Source: Mycetocola miduiensis (GTDB lineage Bacteria; Actinomycetota; Actinomycetes; Actinomycetales; Microbacteriaceae). From it: a stretch of DNA of 64,000 nucleotides. A model generated the notes under the pieces. The model was not told the DNA's origin and did not search any database. It was given only the letters and a program-made list of their open reading frames with translations. A program made the position numbers and the translations under genes. The stretch lies in assembly GCF_900115155.1 (NCBI RefSeq), contig NZ_FOVM01000011.1:1-64000 (forward strand). The letters run 5' to 3'. The stretch's first letter is position 1; each line of letters opens with the position of its first letter. Positions 35,312 to 46,854 of the stretch are shown here, one piece after another.

Positions 35312-36601
35312 TCAGACGCGGTCGCGCCAGTTCACCTCGTCCGCGGCCTCGACGACGTCGATTGGCACGGTGACGGAACCCGTCGGCGGCGCGATCACGG
35401 TTGCCTCGTCGCGGCGGTGGCGCAGGATGTCGTTGATGTACTTGGTCAGCGCCTCGGACAGCGGGATGTCCCTGCCTTCTTTCTGTGACAGGAACCAGCG
35501 GTGCTCGAGCAGCTGGTGGAACACCTCGGCGGGCTCCAGCTTTCCCTTGAGGTCGCGTGGGATCGACTTCACCACCGGCTCGAAGACGCGGATGAGCCAC
35601 TCGTGCGCCATCATCTCCTCGTCCATGTTCGACTTGCCGAACGTGGCGCCGTACGAGTCCAGGTCGTTCAGCAGGCGGCGGGCCTGGTTCTCGCCCGTGT
35701 CGAGCCCGGTGAGACGAAGCAGGCGGCGCTGGTGGTGGCCGGCATCGACGACTTTAGGCTGGATCTTGACGCGGGACCCGGTTTCGTCGGTCTTGATGGC
35801 GAGCTCCTCGATGTCGAAACCGAGGGCATTCAGCCGGTCGACCCGCTCGTTGATCCTCCACCGTTCACTGGATGAGAAGATCTCCGATCCGGTGAGTTCG
35901 GTCCACAATGACCGGTAGGCGGCCACGATGCCGTCGGACAGTTTGATCGGATCGAGGTCGTCGTCGACCCGGCCGCCGGCCTCGAGGTCCATGAGCTCGC
36001 CGGCGATGTTGACGCGGGCGATCTCGAGGTCGTTCTCGCGCTGGCCGTTAGAAAGGCCGCCGGAGTAGAGCTTGCCGGTCTCAGCGTCGACGAGGTACGC
36101 GGCGAACGCGCCGGCATCCCGGCGAAAGAGCGTGTTGGAGAGCGACACGTCGCCCCAGAAGAACCCGGCTATGTGCAGTCGCACAAGGAGAACGGCCAGG
36201 GCGTCGACAAGGCGACCAGCGGTGTCTGGGCGCAGTTGCTGGGAGAAGAGTGCCCGGTAGGGGAGTGAGAACTTCAAGTGTCGGGTGACGAGCGCGCTCG
36301 GCAGCGGGTCGTTGGAGGCGTCTGAGCGGCCGGTGATGACCGCGACCGGTTCGACGCAGGGGATGTCCAGCCGCTGCAGTGTGCGCAGCATGTCGTACTC
36401 GCCACGCGCCATCTCCGTGGTGGTTTCCTTGACGGCGACGACGTACCCGGACAGGTTCGCGAACCGTACCAGGTGTCGTGAGATGCCCTTGGGAAGTGAC
36501 GCGATGGTGTCGTTCGGCCAGTCCTCGAGGGGAAGATCCCAGGGGAGGTCGAGAAGCGCGGGATCGACGGTGGCCGCTGTGATGTTGAGTGATGCGCTCA
36601 T
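35312..36601 (-). CDS. DUF4032 protein with kinase-like fold
   Basis: A 429-residue conserved actinobacterial protein. The N-terminal half resembles lipopolysaccharide-kinase/protein-kinase folds: a Lys in VAVKETTTEMARGEYD, and HIAGFFWGDVSLSNTLFRR resembles a catalytic loop with Asp and Asn, followed by YLVDAETGKL. The C-terminal DUF4032 part ends near YINDILRHRR. Substrate is unknown. The start is the ATG at 36601; longer open frame upstream overlaps the transporter gene. A terminator separates it from the ABC ATPase gene. Confidence 0.85.
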   Translation of the reverse strand: MSASLNITAATVDPALLDLPWDLPLEDWPNDTIASLPKGISRHLVRFANLSGYVVAVKETTTEMARGEYDMLRTLQRLDIPCVEPVAVITGRSDASNDPLPSALVTRHLKFSLPYRALFSQQLRPDTAGRLVDALAVLLVRLHIAGFFWGDVSLSNTLFRRDAGAFAAYLVDAETGKLYSGGLSNGQRENDLEIARVNIAGELMDLEAGGRVDDDLDPIKLSDGIVAAYRSLWTELTGSEIFSSSERWRINERVDRLNALGFDIEELAIKTDETGSRVKIQPKVVDAGHHQRRLLRLTGLDTGENQARRLLNDLDSYGATFGKSNMDEEMMAHEWLIRVFEPVVKSIPRDLKGKLEPAEVFHQLLEHRWFLSQKEGRDIPLSEALTKYINDILRHRRDEATVIAPPTGSVTVPIDVVEAADEVNWRDRV

Positions 36602-36616
36602 GGTGGTTAAACAGTA

Positions 36617-36653
36617 GCGCCGGCTGACTGGGCAGGACCCATTCAGCCGGCGC
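36617..36653 (-). terminator. Terminator after the sugar-ABC ATPase gene
   Basis: GCGCCGGCTGA and TCAGCCGGCGC form a perfect 11-bp stem with a 15-base loop, 9 bp past the stop at 36663. A short T-run follows on the minus strand. Confidence 0.75.
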
Positions 36654-36662
36654 GGGAACTGT

Positions 36663-37766
<1,104 letters not shown>

Positions 37767-38047
37767 GTTTTTCTCCTTCACCGGCAGGTACGTGCCGGAC
37801 GATCCGAGTGAATGGAATCATGCGTTGCGTGCTGCATTGCATGCGCGCGACCGGGCTGACGTCCGGTTGCGAGATCTTAGTATGGCAGAAAGCACCCCGG
37901 AACGCGCGGGTTCGCGGTGATTCACCCGCCTGCCGCTTCCAGCATCCGTTTGGGAATTTCCCAGTGTGCGCAACTACGATCGGTGGATGTTGAATTCTGC
38001 AGCGAAGCTGAAGCCGACTGCCTACTGACCGACCGAAGCGAGGATTC

Positions 38048-38980
38048 ATGGACAACGACGCACCGGAAGTTCTTCCGACGAAGAACCAGCGTCGTCAGGC
38101 GACCCGTGAGAAGGCGAAAGAACTCCGGGATGCGCAACGCAAGCAGGAGAAGCGCAAACGTGCCTTCTTGCAGGGTGGCATCCTGGTCGTCGTCATTGCC
38201 ATCGTCGCCGGGGTGGCTTTCATCCTCACCAGCGCGATCCGTCCCCCAGCGCCAGGACCGATGAATATGGCCAGCGACGGCATCGTCATCGGAACAGATC
38301 TCCAGGCCGTCGAGACCCCGGCTCTCGCCGCCGGAGCAGCGCCCGTTTCGACCTCCGTCGATGCGAACGTGCCGAACATCCGGATCTACGTCCACTACCT
38401 GTGCCCGGTCTGTGGTCAGTTCGAAAAGGCCAACGCCGAACAGCTCGCCACCTGGGCTGAGAACGGCACCGCCACGGTCGAATACCACCCGATCGCTATC
38501 CTCACCGGGCGTTCTGCCGGATCGCAGTACTCGCTGCGTGCCGCCAACGCGGCTGCCTGCGTTGCCAACTACGCGCCGGACAGCTTCTTCGCCTTCAACA
38601 CCCTGATGTTCGACAAGCAGCCGGAAGAGGGAACCGAGGGCCACTCCAACGACGACCTCAAGAAGATCGTCGCGGATGCGATCAAGACCGACGCAGGAAC
38701 GGCCACGGCCGGCCCCGTCCAGACCAACATCGCAAAGTGCATTGACGACGCAAGCTACAAGGCGTGGGTGCAGTCGGCCACTGACCGGGCGACCACCGAG
38801 CCCGTGCCCCATTCCTCGCTCGACAAGGTCAAGGCGACTCCTACCGTTCTGGTCAACGACAAGCAGTACACGGGTTCGATCACCGATGAGAAGGAATTCC
38901 AGGCCTTCGTGCTCTCGGTCGCGAGCGAGACGTACGCCAAGTCCAGCCCGAGTCCATCCCCTTCGGCGCCAGCCCAGTAG
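38048..38980 (+). CDS. Membrane-anchored DsbA-like thiol oxidoreductase
   Basis: A 310-residue protein: basic, coiled N-terminus (about 10-40), membrane helix at 43-62, then an extracellular thioredoxin fold of the DsbA_2/thioredoxin_4 type with CPVC at 119-122 and the cis-Pro loop in KATPTVLVND. The C-terminal tail is Ser/Pro-rich. It probably oxidises or isomerises disulfides outside the membrane, partnering a VKOR or DsbD-like protein encoded elsewhere. It is divergent from the ABC ATPase gene. Confidence 0.9.
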   Translation: MDNDAPEVLPTKNQRRQATREKAKELRDAQRKQEKRKRAFLQGGILVVVIAIVAGVAFILTSAIRPPAPGPMNMASDGIVIGTDLQAVETPALAAGAAPVSTSVDANVPNIRIYVHYLCPVCGQFEKANAEQLATWAENGTATVEYHPIAILTGRSAGSQYSLRAANAAACVANYAPDSFFAFNTLMFDKQPEEGTEGHSNDDLKKIVADAIKTDAGTATAGPVQTNIAKCIDDASYKAWVQSATDRATTEPVPHSSLDKVKATPTVLVNDKQYTGSITDEKEFQAFVLSVASETYAKSSPSPSPSAPAQ

Positions 38981-39002
38981 CGGGCCGGCGTAGCAGGACC
39001 GG

Positions 39003-40343
39003 TTAGATCTTCTCGTCCCGTTTGCGGCCCAGCCGCACCTGGACACCCATCAGGGGGCCGACGAACCGGCGCTGGATCCGTCGCGCGGGCCCGAGCGCGT
39101 TCTGCACCAGGTACTGGCCGAGCAGCGCGCCAGCGGCGAGGGCGACGGCGACGGATGCTGCCTCGAGCATGCTGAGCAGCCCATCGATCGAGCCTGCGCT
39201 CAGTTCGAGCAGGCCGCGGAACAGGATCAGGCCGGGCACGAGCGGCACGAGAGCTGAGACGACGAGGGGCAGCGGCGGCGTGCGGACGATGCGGGACGCC
39301 ACCGCGGAGAGCACACCGACGATGACGGCTGCGGATGCGGCCGACCAGCCAACGCCGAACTGTGCGGCGATCCCGCCGGTGTACACCAAGTACGCCGCGA
39401 TACCGAGCACGCTGACCGCCCAGATGGCCCGAGGCGGAACTTCCACGGCGAGAGCGAAGCCGATGATGGTGACAACGGCTGCGACAAGCAGAAGGGGCAG
39501 ATCCGAGAACGTCGGCGCCATGTACGGTGCGATGTCGAGCACGAGGCCGAACCGGGCCAGCAGCATCGTGGTGCCGGCCACGCCGGCGACGAGGCCGCCG
39601 GTGATCAGGAGCGCTTCGAGAACGCGCGCTGTCCCTGTGACGTAGAAACCCGTGAGCACGTCCTGGACGGCGCCGAATGACGTCACACCAGCCAGCAGCA
39701 TGATGATCGTTGCGACGACCACCAATGAGGAGTTCGCGGTCGGGTCGATGTAGTGAACCACCGCGGCGACGAGAGGCCCGACGGCGCCGCCCGCAAGGTT
39801 CTGGTAGAAGACCGACATGCGGGTCTTCGCGAGCTTGCTGGTGAGCAGGTCGACGAAGAACGTGGCGGCGAACGCGGCCACGACGACGAGCGGCCCGCCC
39901 CCGAGCAGGAACGCAGCGCCCGCTCCGACGAGGCTCCACCCGACCCGTCGCACGGGCCAGGGGTAGATCGGCCTGGCGGTGATGATGCTGTTCACCCGGA
40001 GCCGGGCTTCGACGAGGGGGAGTGGGTCGTGCAGGAGTTCGCCGATGAGAGTCGAGGTGTTCGTGAGCCTCGTGTAATCGAGCGTCCGGTACTTCACATT
40101 TCTCGAGCGCGTGATCGTGTCGTTGGACGCGGGGTCGTCCCAGGTCAGCGTGATTACGGTGTGCGTGACATCCGCTTCGCACCCCTTCAAACCGTATGCC
40201 CGCGTCACCGCGAGCATCGTCGCGGTCGCATCCTCTGCACTCGCGCCGGAGGCGAAGATGACCTCACCGCAGCGGATCGCGAGATCGAGGACACCGCGCC
40301 CGGTGCGTTCGGTGACGGACGGTGCGGTGGACTGCTCGGGCAT
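39003..40343 (-). CDS. thrE: Threonine/serine exporter, ThrE family
   Basis: A 446-residue transporter. Residues 1-160 form the cytoplasmic N-terminal ThrE domain (CGEVIFASGASAEDATATMLA), followed by about ten hydrophobic helices in two blocks (ThrE and ThrE_2). The ribosome site GAGGAAC lies a few bases before the ATG. In Corynebacterium ThrE exports threonine and serine. It stands alone, convergent with the DsbA-like gene and divergent from tRNA-Thr; the nearness to tRNA-Thr is probably coincidence. Confidence 0.9.
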   Translation of the reverse strand: MPEQSTAPSVTERTGRGVLDLAIRCGEVIFASGASAEDATATMLAVTRAYGLKGCEADVTHTVITLTWDDPASNDTITRSRNVKYRTLDYTRLTNTSTLIGELLHDPLPLVEARLRVNSIITARPIYPWPVRRVGWSLVGAGAAFLLGGGPLVVVAAFAATFFVDLLTSKLAKTRMSVFYQNLAGGAVGPLVAAVVHYIDPTANSSLVVVATIIMLLAGVTSFGAVQDVLTGFYVTGTARVLEALLITGGLVAGVAGTTMLLARFGLVLDIAPYMAPTFSDLPLLLVAAVVTIIGFALAVEVPPRAIWAVSVLGIAAYLVYTGGIAAQFGVGWSAASAAVIVGVLSAVASRIVRTPPLPLVVSALVPLVPGLILFRGLLELSAGSIDGLLSMLEAASVAVALAAGALLGQYLVQNALGPARRIQRRFVGPLMGVQVRLGRKRDEKI

Positions 40344-40426
40344 ACGTGTTCCTCGTTGTGGTGATGTCCTCCAAGGATGTCATGGCCAGATGAACGACAG
40401 GGGTTCGTTATGATTGACGAGCACAC

Positions 40427-40503
40427 GCCGCCTTAGCTCAGTTGGCCAGAGCAGCGCACTTGTAATGCGCAGGTCGTCGGTTCGAATCCGACAGGCGGCT
40501 CCA
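40427..40503 (+). tRNA. tRNA-Thr (anticodon TGT), CCA encoded
   Basis: Acceptor GCCGCCT pairs with AGGCGGC; D arm GCTC...GAGC; anticodon loop CTTGTAA gives TGT; T arm GTCGG-TTCGAAT-CCGAC. The body ends at 40500 and CCA follows at 40501-40503. Confidence 0.97.
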
Positions 40504-40552
40504 TCACGTCCCGCGCCGGTTGTGGGGTCGCAGTCCGCCCGTCGCAGCAGGC

Positions 40553-40779
40553 TCAGAGAACTACTGGTTCGGGCAGTGCGGATGCGTCGGATCGCGGCTG
40601 CAGCCTCGCGACCAATTCTCCGCGGCTGCGGACCCCGACCTTTGCGAAGACCGACTTCAGATGATCCTGCACTGTGTTGGCGGTGACGAAGAGGTGAGCG
40701 GCGATGACCGTCGTCGGATACCCGGCGATGACCTGGCGGCTGACCTCGCGTTCGCGAGGCGACAGGCCGTGCCGGCGAC
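40553..40779 (-). pseudogene. LuxR-type HTH remnant, N-terminal part deleted
   Basis: On the minus strand the frame reads LSPREREVSRQVIAG, then TTVIAAHLFVTANTVQDHLK, then SVFAKVGVRSRGELVARL, a complete LuxR (GerE) helix-turn-helix ending in a normal TGA at 40553. The rest of the regulator is absent: the sequence changes abruptly near 40770-40785 into the cupin gene on the other strand. It has no start codon of its own and is read as a 3' remnant. It lies immediately after tRNA-Thr. Confidence 0.8.
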
Positions 40780-40821
40780 GGGGCAGAGATCCACGCGCCC
40801 GACGCCACCCTCACGGTCAAG

Positions 40822-41208
40822 GTGGACAGCGGACATACGGACGACTCCTACGAGATCTTCGAGGTCGACGCGCCCCGCGATGACCCCACGCCACTTCATC
40901 GCACAGGATGGGCGAAGACCTATTACGTTCTCCAGGGCAGGATGCTGGTCCAGGTCGACGACGAACGTTTCGACCTCGGGCCAGGCTCCGTGATCGCTAT
41001 TCCGCCTGGCGCTCTGCACACCTTCACCGTGCTGACTCCGACGGCGAAATTCCTGGTGTTCAGCATGACCGGCGCTATGGGCCGGTTCCAGGCGGACCTC
41101 GACGCGTCAATGCCTCGTGGACGGCCGCTCGGAGAAACGATGCCGGCGATTGAAGAGGTCCTCAGCCGCCACGATGTGTCGATCGACGGGGCGAAGGTTT
41201 CGCAATGA
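40822..41208 (+). CDS. Cupin-domain protein, probably 5'-truncated
   Basis: A 128-residue single cupin. The barrel motifs are visible: GWAKTYYVLQGRMLVQVDDE and PGSVIAIPPGALHTFTVL with the metal-type His. The frame remains open and cupin-like upstream of the GTG (AEIHAPDATLTVKV from about 40783), then meets the LuxR remnant, so the natural N-terminus appears to be lost by deletion. Expression from a GTG at 40822 would still give most of the barrel. Function is unknown. Its stop overlaps the start of a 26-codon frame. Confidence 0.7.
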   Translation: MDSGHTDDSYEIFEVDAPRDDPTPLHRTGWAKTYYVLQGRMLVQVDDERFDLGPGSVIAIPPGALHTFTVLTPTAKFLVFSMTGAMGRFQADLDASMPRGRPLGETMPAIEEVLSRHDVSIDGAKVSQ

Positions 41209-41285
41209 CCTGGCTTGCCTGGTTCTTCGCCTCAGTGGACGCCCAGGGCCTTCCACCGCTCATCGCGCTGGTCGCCACCGTGTGA
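41205..41285 (+). CDS. Possible 26-aa hydrophobic peptide
   Basis: The frame MTWLAWFFASVDAQGLPPLI continues to TVTGA at 41285 and overlaps the cupin stop by ATGA. It could be a coupled micro-peptide or the start of a deleted membrane gene. Support is limited to the overlap and hydrophobic composition. Confidence 0.3.
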   Translation: MTWLAWFFASVDAQGLPPLIALVATV

Positions 41286-41360
41286 CAAGCCAGAGCATCC
41301 GTTCGGCGGATGTTTCGGACACCTCCGCAGAGGGAGCAAGATAGTAGGTGGGGAACGCCG

Positions 41361-41376
41361 GCGGGGCTCGCCCCGC
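41361..41376 (+). promoter_or_regulatory. Leader hairpin before the DMT transporter gene
   Basis: GCGGGGC and GCCCCGC form a perfect stem with a tiny loop, 17 bases before the ATG at 41394 and just before a GGGAG site. It may tune translation; no riboswitch class recognised. Confidence 0.35.
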
Positions 41377-41393
41377 TGACACCCGGGAGTCGC

Positions 41394-42422
41394 ATGTCCG
41401 TTCGGAAGGTCGCCGATTCGGTCACCTCCTCGGGGGTGCCGGCTCATTCCCCGACGTCCGACGCTCGAGTTCCACTGGTACTCGCGATCAGTCTCGCTGC
41501 GGCCTGTGGTGCTCTCGCGGCCGTCCAGACCCGGATCAACGGGGCGCTCGGGCTTGCGATCGGCGACGGTGTCGTCGCGGCCGCCATCTCCTTCGGCTCA
41601 GGCCTGGTCATTCTTCTGGTCTGCCTGCTCTTCGCGCGGAGTGGACGACGCGGGCTGCTCGCCGTCGCCGGGGCGCTCCGGGAACGCAGCATGCCGTGGT
41701 GGACAGTCCTCGGCGGAGTATCCGGTGCGTTCCTCGTGCTTTCCCAGGGTGTCACCGGCGCCGTGATCGGGGTCGCCCTCTTCAGCGTCGCACTCGTTGC
41801 CGGCCAGACTGTTTCGGGCCTGATCCTGGACCGGATCGGCTTCGGGCCCCACGGACGTGTGGCGACGACCTGGCCCCGGCTGCTCGGGGCGGCGCTCGCC
41901 GTGGCAGCCGTGCTCTGGTCGGTGTCAGGTCAGATCGGCGGGGATTTGCCGCTGTGGATGCTCACCATGCCGCTGCTCGCCGGGTTCGGCACCGGCTGGC
42001 AGTCGGCGGTCAACGGGCGGGTTCGCTCGCGGGCGCAGAGTGCGTTCGCCGCGACTTTCATCAACTTCATCGTGGGGACGTGCGCCCTCGTCGCCGTCAT
42101 GCTCGGCCGGGCGCTGTTCGTCGGCTGGCCGGACCAGCTGCCCTCTGAACCCCTGCTCTATATCGGCGGTGCGATCGGTTGTATCTTCATCGGCGTCAAC
42201 GCGTTCCTGGTGTCGCACACCGGCGTGCTGATCCTCGGGCTTGGCACTGTGGCTGGTCAGCTGGTCGGCTCCGTCCTTCTCGACGCCGTCGCGCCAGGCG
42301 GGGCGGGGCTCGCCTTCTCCACGGTGGGTGGTGCGGCCCTCGCGCTTGTCGCTGTCTGCGTGGCAACGCTTCGGTCGCCGGCAACAACCCGGAGAACCCG
42401 GCAAGCTACAGCTCGGAAATGA
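41394..42422 (+). CDS. DMT-superfamily transporter (YdcZ/DUF606 type)
   Basis: A 342-residue membrane protein with about ten hydrophobic helices in two similar halves; both repeats show the family pattern (AVQTRINGALGLAIGDGVVA and FGTGWQSAVNGRVRSRAQSA). ATG at 41394 follows CGGGAG and gives a polar N-terminus of 28 residues. Substrate is unknown; family members are small-molecule exporters. It ends 17 bases inside the convergent nitroreductase gene. Confidence 0.87.
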   Translation: MSVRKVADSVTSSGVPAHSPTSDARVPLVLAISLAAACGALAAVQTRINGALGLAIGDGVVAAAISFGSGLVILLVCLLFARSGRRGLLAVAGALRERSMPWWTVLGGVSGAFLVLSQGVTGAVIGVALFSVALVAGQTVSGLILDRIGFGPHGRVATTWPRLLGAALAVAAVLWSVSGQIGGDLPLWMLTMPLLAGFGTGWQSAVNGRVRSRAQSAFAATFINFIVGTCALVAVMLGRALFVGWPDQLPSEPLLYIGGAIGCIFIGVNAFLVSHTGVLILGLGTVAGQLVGSVLLDAVAPGGAGLAFSTVGGAALALVAVCVATLRSPATTRRTRQATARK

Positions 42423-42939
42423 GCGACTCCGCGTCAACGGGCTTGCGTGAGCCCGGTTTGGCGTCAGCAGGCACTCCACCGACGTAGAGCCAGCCCAGCA
42501 GTTGCTCGTTCTTCGCAAGTTTGTGCATCTTGCGCACCGGTCTGGACCGCGTGTACGTGCCGCTGCGCCAGAAGACGCCCCAGCCGGCGTCGTGAAGCAA
42601 CAGGCTGAGCATGTGGGCAACGCCGGACGCGACAGCTTCCTGCTCCCAGGCGGGGACCTTCGAATTCTTCTTCACCGTCACCACGATGGCGATCAAGAGC
42701 GACGCGCGCAGCGGCTTGGTCGACGGATGCTTGTCGCCCTCCGCCTTCGCGATCGCAGCTCCGAGCTTCTCGCGTGCCCGCCCGCGCAACTCGATCAGCC
42801 GCCACGGCCGCAGGGCGCTGTGGTCGGCGACGCGGGCGGATGCTGCGACGAGAGGAAGTAGTTCCTCGTGCGTCGGAGCATCCGCTGTTACCCGCGACCA
42901 GGACCTGCGCCCGGCGACGACGTCGACCAGTTTCGTCAC
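42406..42939 (-). CDS. Nitroreductase-family FMN oxidoreductase
   Basis: A 177-residue nitroreductase-like protein, close to the compact YdjA class. Conserved parts are the N-terminal RRSWSRVTADAP (FMN phosphate contact), HSALRPWRLIEL, the central EAVASGVAHMLSLLLHDAGWG and the C-terminal GWLYVGGVPA. The substrate is unknown. It is followed one base later on the same strand by no gene; msrB lies directly upstream with a 1-base gap, suggesting a redox-repair pair. Confidence 0.88.
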   Translation of the reverse strand: MTKLVDVVAGRRSWSRVTADAPTHEELLPLVAASARVADHSALRPWRLIELRGRAREKLGAAIAKAEGDKHPSTKPLRASLLIAIVVTVKKNSKVPAWEQEAVASGVAHMLSLLLHDAGWGVFWRSGTYTRSRPVRKMHKLAKNEQLLGWLYVGGVPADAKPGSRKPVDAESLISEL

Positions 42940-42940
42940 G

Positions 42941-43342
42941 TTACTCGACGGGTGCGAAGTTCAGTGCCAGCGAGTTCATGCAGTAGCGATCGCCGGTCGG
43001 GGTGCCGAATCCGTCGTCGAAGACGTGGCCGAGGTGTGAATCACATGTGGCGCAGCGCACCTCTGTGCGGACCATTCCCAGCGAGTTGTCCTCGATGAGC
43101 TTGACAGCCTCCGGCCGCACGGACTCGTAGAAGCTCGGCCAGCCGCAACCGGAGTCGAACTTCGTACCGCTCTTGAAGAGCTCGGCGCCACAGGCTGCAC
43201 AGGTGTACAGACCTGAGCGGCTCTCGTCGAGCAGTTCTCCGGTCCACGGGCGCTCGGTTGCTGCTTCACGCAACACGGCGTACTGCTCCGTCGTCAGCTC
43301 CTGGCGCCACTCTTCGTTGCTCTTGTTCACAGGCTGCGTCAT
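42941..43342 (-). CDS. msrB: Peptide methionine-R-sulfoxide reductase
   Basis: A 133-residue MsrB that reduces methionine-R-sulfoxide in proteins. Zinc ligands appear in YTCAACGAELF and RCATCDSHLGH, the substrate motif in GCGWPSF, and the catalytic Cys in DRYCMNSLAL. ATG at 43342 follows GAGGAG with suitable spacing; an ATG four codons upstream lacks one. The stop is one base from the nitroreductase start, so the two are co-transcribed. Confidence 0.95.
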   Translation of the reverse strand: MTQPVNKSNEEWRQELTTEQYAVLREAATERPWTGELLDESRSGLYTCAACGAELFKSGTKFDSGCGWPSFYESVRPEAVKLIEDNSLGMVRTEVRCATCDSHLGHVFDDGFGTPTGDRYCMNSLALNFAPVE

Positions 43343-43549
43343 TGTGCTCCTCACGGGTTGATGCTTGCTCCTTATCTAACCCCTTCCGAGGCGAACGTGT
43401 TCCCGGTTGGTGTTCAGGCTGCGTAACAAACCTGGGGATCCGTTGCTCGTTCTGGGATGCGCACGGTGTGTCGGGCTCCGTGAAACACGCACAGCTTAGG
43501 ATTGCAGCACGGCCGAGGTCAGGCGAAACAGATTCTTCAGCGGTGGTGA

Positions 43550-43840
43550 ATGATGAACGACAATCAGCACAAATCGACACACGGCCACGACGAACCGCTG
43601 GGGGAGCGCGACCTCGCGATCCTCGAGTTCGAGAATCGCTGGTGGCAGCACGCCGGGCAGAAGGAAGAGGCTGTGCGCGCCGCGTTCGGTTTCTCGCCCA
43701 CGCGCTACTATCAATTGTTGGGCGTACTCATTGATTCGCCCGCAGCACTTGTGCACGATCCCCTCCTGGTCAAGCGCCTGCAAAGGCTGCGCGACACACG
43801 GCAGGCCGCACGCCGGGCGCGCGCCAGGAACGCCGATTAG
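43550..43840 (+). CDS. DUF3263 protein (small HTH-like)
   Basis: A 96-residue protein of the actinobacterial DUF3263 family. The core LGERDLAILEFENRWWQHAG followed by REAFGFSPTRYYQLL-like sequence suggests a small helical DNA-binding fold; the C-terminus is Arg-rich. Its function is not established. It lies 74 bp before the LytR_C gene, a neighbourhood that is common in actinobacteria. Confidence 0.85.
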   Translation: MMNDNQHKSTHGHDEPLGERDLAILEFENRWWQHAGQKEEAVRAAFGFSPTRYYQLLGVLIDSPAALVHDPLLVKRLQRLRDTRQAARRARARNAD

Positions 43841-43914
43841 ACAAGCGGCGCCCTGGGCCGGATCGATGCCAGCACACCGCCTGACCGCGACACAGAGGAC
43901 CTGAGACCACCGAC

Positions 43915-44484
43915 ATGGCACACCACTTCGCCAAGGACAGGTTCGACGAAGTCCCCGCTGATCTGAAGCGGGTCGGCGCCCATCGGGCACCAGTGCCGCC
44001 GGGCCGAGGTTGGTCGCTGTTCCTCTGGGCCGCGCTGGCAACACTGGTGCTTGTCACGGCTGGGATCGTCGGGCTGACCCTGCTCGGCGACCGCCTCAAC
44101 TTTGCCGACAACTCGACTCCGGCGGCCAGCGCTTCCGAGAGCGTCGAAACGCCCACGGCTGTTGCCACGATCGACCCGGACGCCATGGTCACCGTGCTCA
44201 ACGGGACCGAGACTCGGGGGCTGGCCACCGAAGCCATCGAGAAGCTCAACGAAGCTGGCTGGACGCAGAGCATCACGCCGGGAAATGCCTCGGCCACGGA
44301 TGTCGAGACGACGACTGTGTACTACGCAGATCCGTCGCAGGAAGGCGCGGCCCGCGGTCTCGCCGAGGGGCTTGGCGTGGGAAACATCCAGATGTCGACC
44401 CAGTTCCAGATTCCGGCGGAGGAGGGCGAGGAACCCATCATGCAGCTCACCGTCGTGCTCGGCAGCGACTTCGCCGCGCGATAG
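43915..44484 (+). CDS. LytR C-terminal domain membrane protein
   Basis: A 189-residue protein with one membrane helix (about 33-57) and an outer LytR_C domain from about 85 (MVTVLNGTETRGLATEAIEK, then GWTQSITPGNASATD). It lacks the LCP catalytic domain, so it is probably a cell-wall-associated accessory protein. Pairing with DUF3263 suggests a cell-envelope role by context only. Confidence 0.85.
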   Translation: MAHHFAKDRFDEVPADLKRVGAHRAPVPPGRGWSLFLWAALATLVLVTAGIVGLTLLGDRLNFADNSTPAASASESVETPTAVATIDPDAMVTVLNGTETRGLATEAIEKLNEAGWTQSITPGNASATDVETTTVYYADPSQEGAARGLAEGLGVGNIQMSTQFQIPAEEGEEPIMQLTVVLGSDFAAR

Positions 44485-44588
44485 CATCCGCCGGGAAATG
44501 CCCCTCGGGCGCGGTCAGGCCCGCGTCGGCTGGGAAAAATTCCGCACATCCAGCGCCAAACCCCTGTTGGGGCCGCAGTTCTCCTCGC

Positions 44589-44726
44589 TAGTATCTGGAA
44601 CTGGTCATCATTGTGCGCCGCCGAACGCCCCAGGCAACCGAGGTCAGCACGATTGCCGGGCCTTGGTACGGCAGACCCGGGCTGGCGCCTGCCTGCACGG
44701 AGTGAACACAGCAATGGGAGTAACAC
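44589..44726 (+). promoter_or_regulatory. cspA promoter and long 5' leader
   Basis: A -10-like TAGTAT at 44589-44594 would start a transcript about 125 bases before the cspA ATG at 44727. Long structured leaders are typical of cold-shock genes. GGGAG precedes the ATG. Confidence 0.5.
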
Positions 44727-44930
44727 ATGGCGAACGGAACCGTGAAGTGGTTCAACGCTGAAAAAGGCTACGGCTTCATCACCGTCGACGGCGAAGGTCA
44801 GGACGTCTTCGTCCACTATTCGGCTATCGACAGCTCAGGATACAAGTCTCTCGAAGAAGGCCAGCAGGTCAGCTTCGAGATCGGCACAGGGGCCAAGGGC
44901 CCGCAGGCGGAGGCCGTGCGTCCCGCCTGA
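44727..44930 (+). CDS. cspA: Cold-shock protein CspA family
   Basis: A 67-residue single cold-shock domain that binds single-stranded nucleic acid and acts as an RNA chaperone. RNP1 is KGYGFITVD and RNP2 VFVHYSAI; the start [18 protein letters not shown] is canonical. It has its own terminator and lies 206 bp before groEL. Confidence 0.97.
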   Translation: MANGTVKWFNAEKGYGFITVDGEGQDVFVHYSAIDSSGYKSLEEGQQVSFEIGTGAKGPQAEAVRPA

Positions 44931-44952
44931 GTTGCGCGTTTCGCCCTGCGAT

Positions 44953-44975
44953 GCCGCTCACACTGTGTGGGCGGC
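44953..44975 (+). terminator. Terminator after cspA
   Basis: GCCGCTCACA pairs with TGTGGGCGGC (one T-G wobble) around CTG, 22 bp after the cspA stop; the T-run is weak. Confidence 0.55.
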
Positions 44976-45073
44976 GTCGTTGCGTTATGCGGGGTTCGTG
45001 CCCCACCGGTCGCGCGAGTTGCTTGGTGATGGGTGCGAGCTTGCACTCCCTGAGGGAGAGTGCCAGAATCGTG

Positions 45074-45100
45074 TTAGCACTCGCATTCGTAGAGTGCTAA
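45074..45100 (+). promoter_or_regulatory. CIRCE operator (HrcA site) before groEL
   Basis: TTAGCACTC and GAGTGCTAA are separated by exactly nine bases, the perfect CIRCE consensus, 36 bp before the groEL ATG. HrcA binding here represses until heat shock. Confidence 0.97.
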
Positions 45101-46756
<1,656 letters not shown>

Positions 46757-46785
46757 GCACCGCCTTCTCAGTTCAAGCAGCTCGC

Positions 46786-46823
46786 AACAGCGGGGCGTCT
46801 CCTTCGGGAGGCGCCCCGCTGTT
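46786..46823 (+). terminator. Terminator after groEL
   Basis: AACAGCGGGGCGTCTCC pairs with GGAGGCGCCCCGCTGTT (one T-G wobble) around a TTCG tetraloop, followed by CGTTGT. Confidence 0.9.
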
Positions 46824-46854
46824 CGTTGTCGGCGCTCTTGCCGCCATAGGTCGG

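Noticed and set aside
37822-37850. GCATGC-rich stretch in the gap between the ABC ATPase and DsbA-like genes, possible LacI-type operator
   Set aside because: The inverted repeat is imperfect on inspection and no LacI-type gene is near.
44714-44761. Short upstream frame ([15 protein letters not shown]) overlapping the cspA start
   Set aside because: It starts at an ATG next to the cspA ribosome site but lacks its own site; probably chance.
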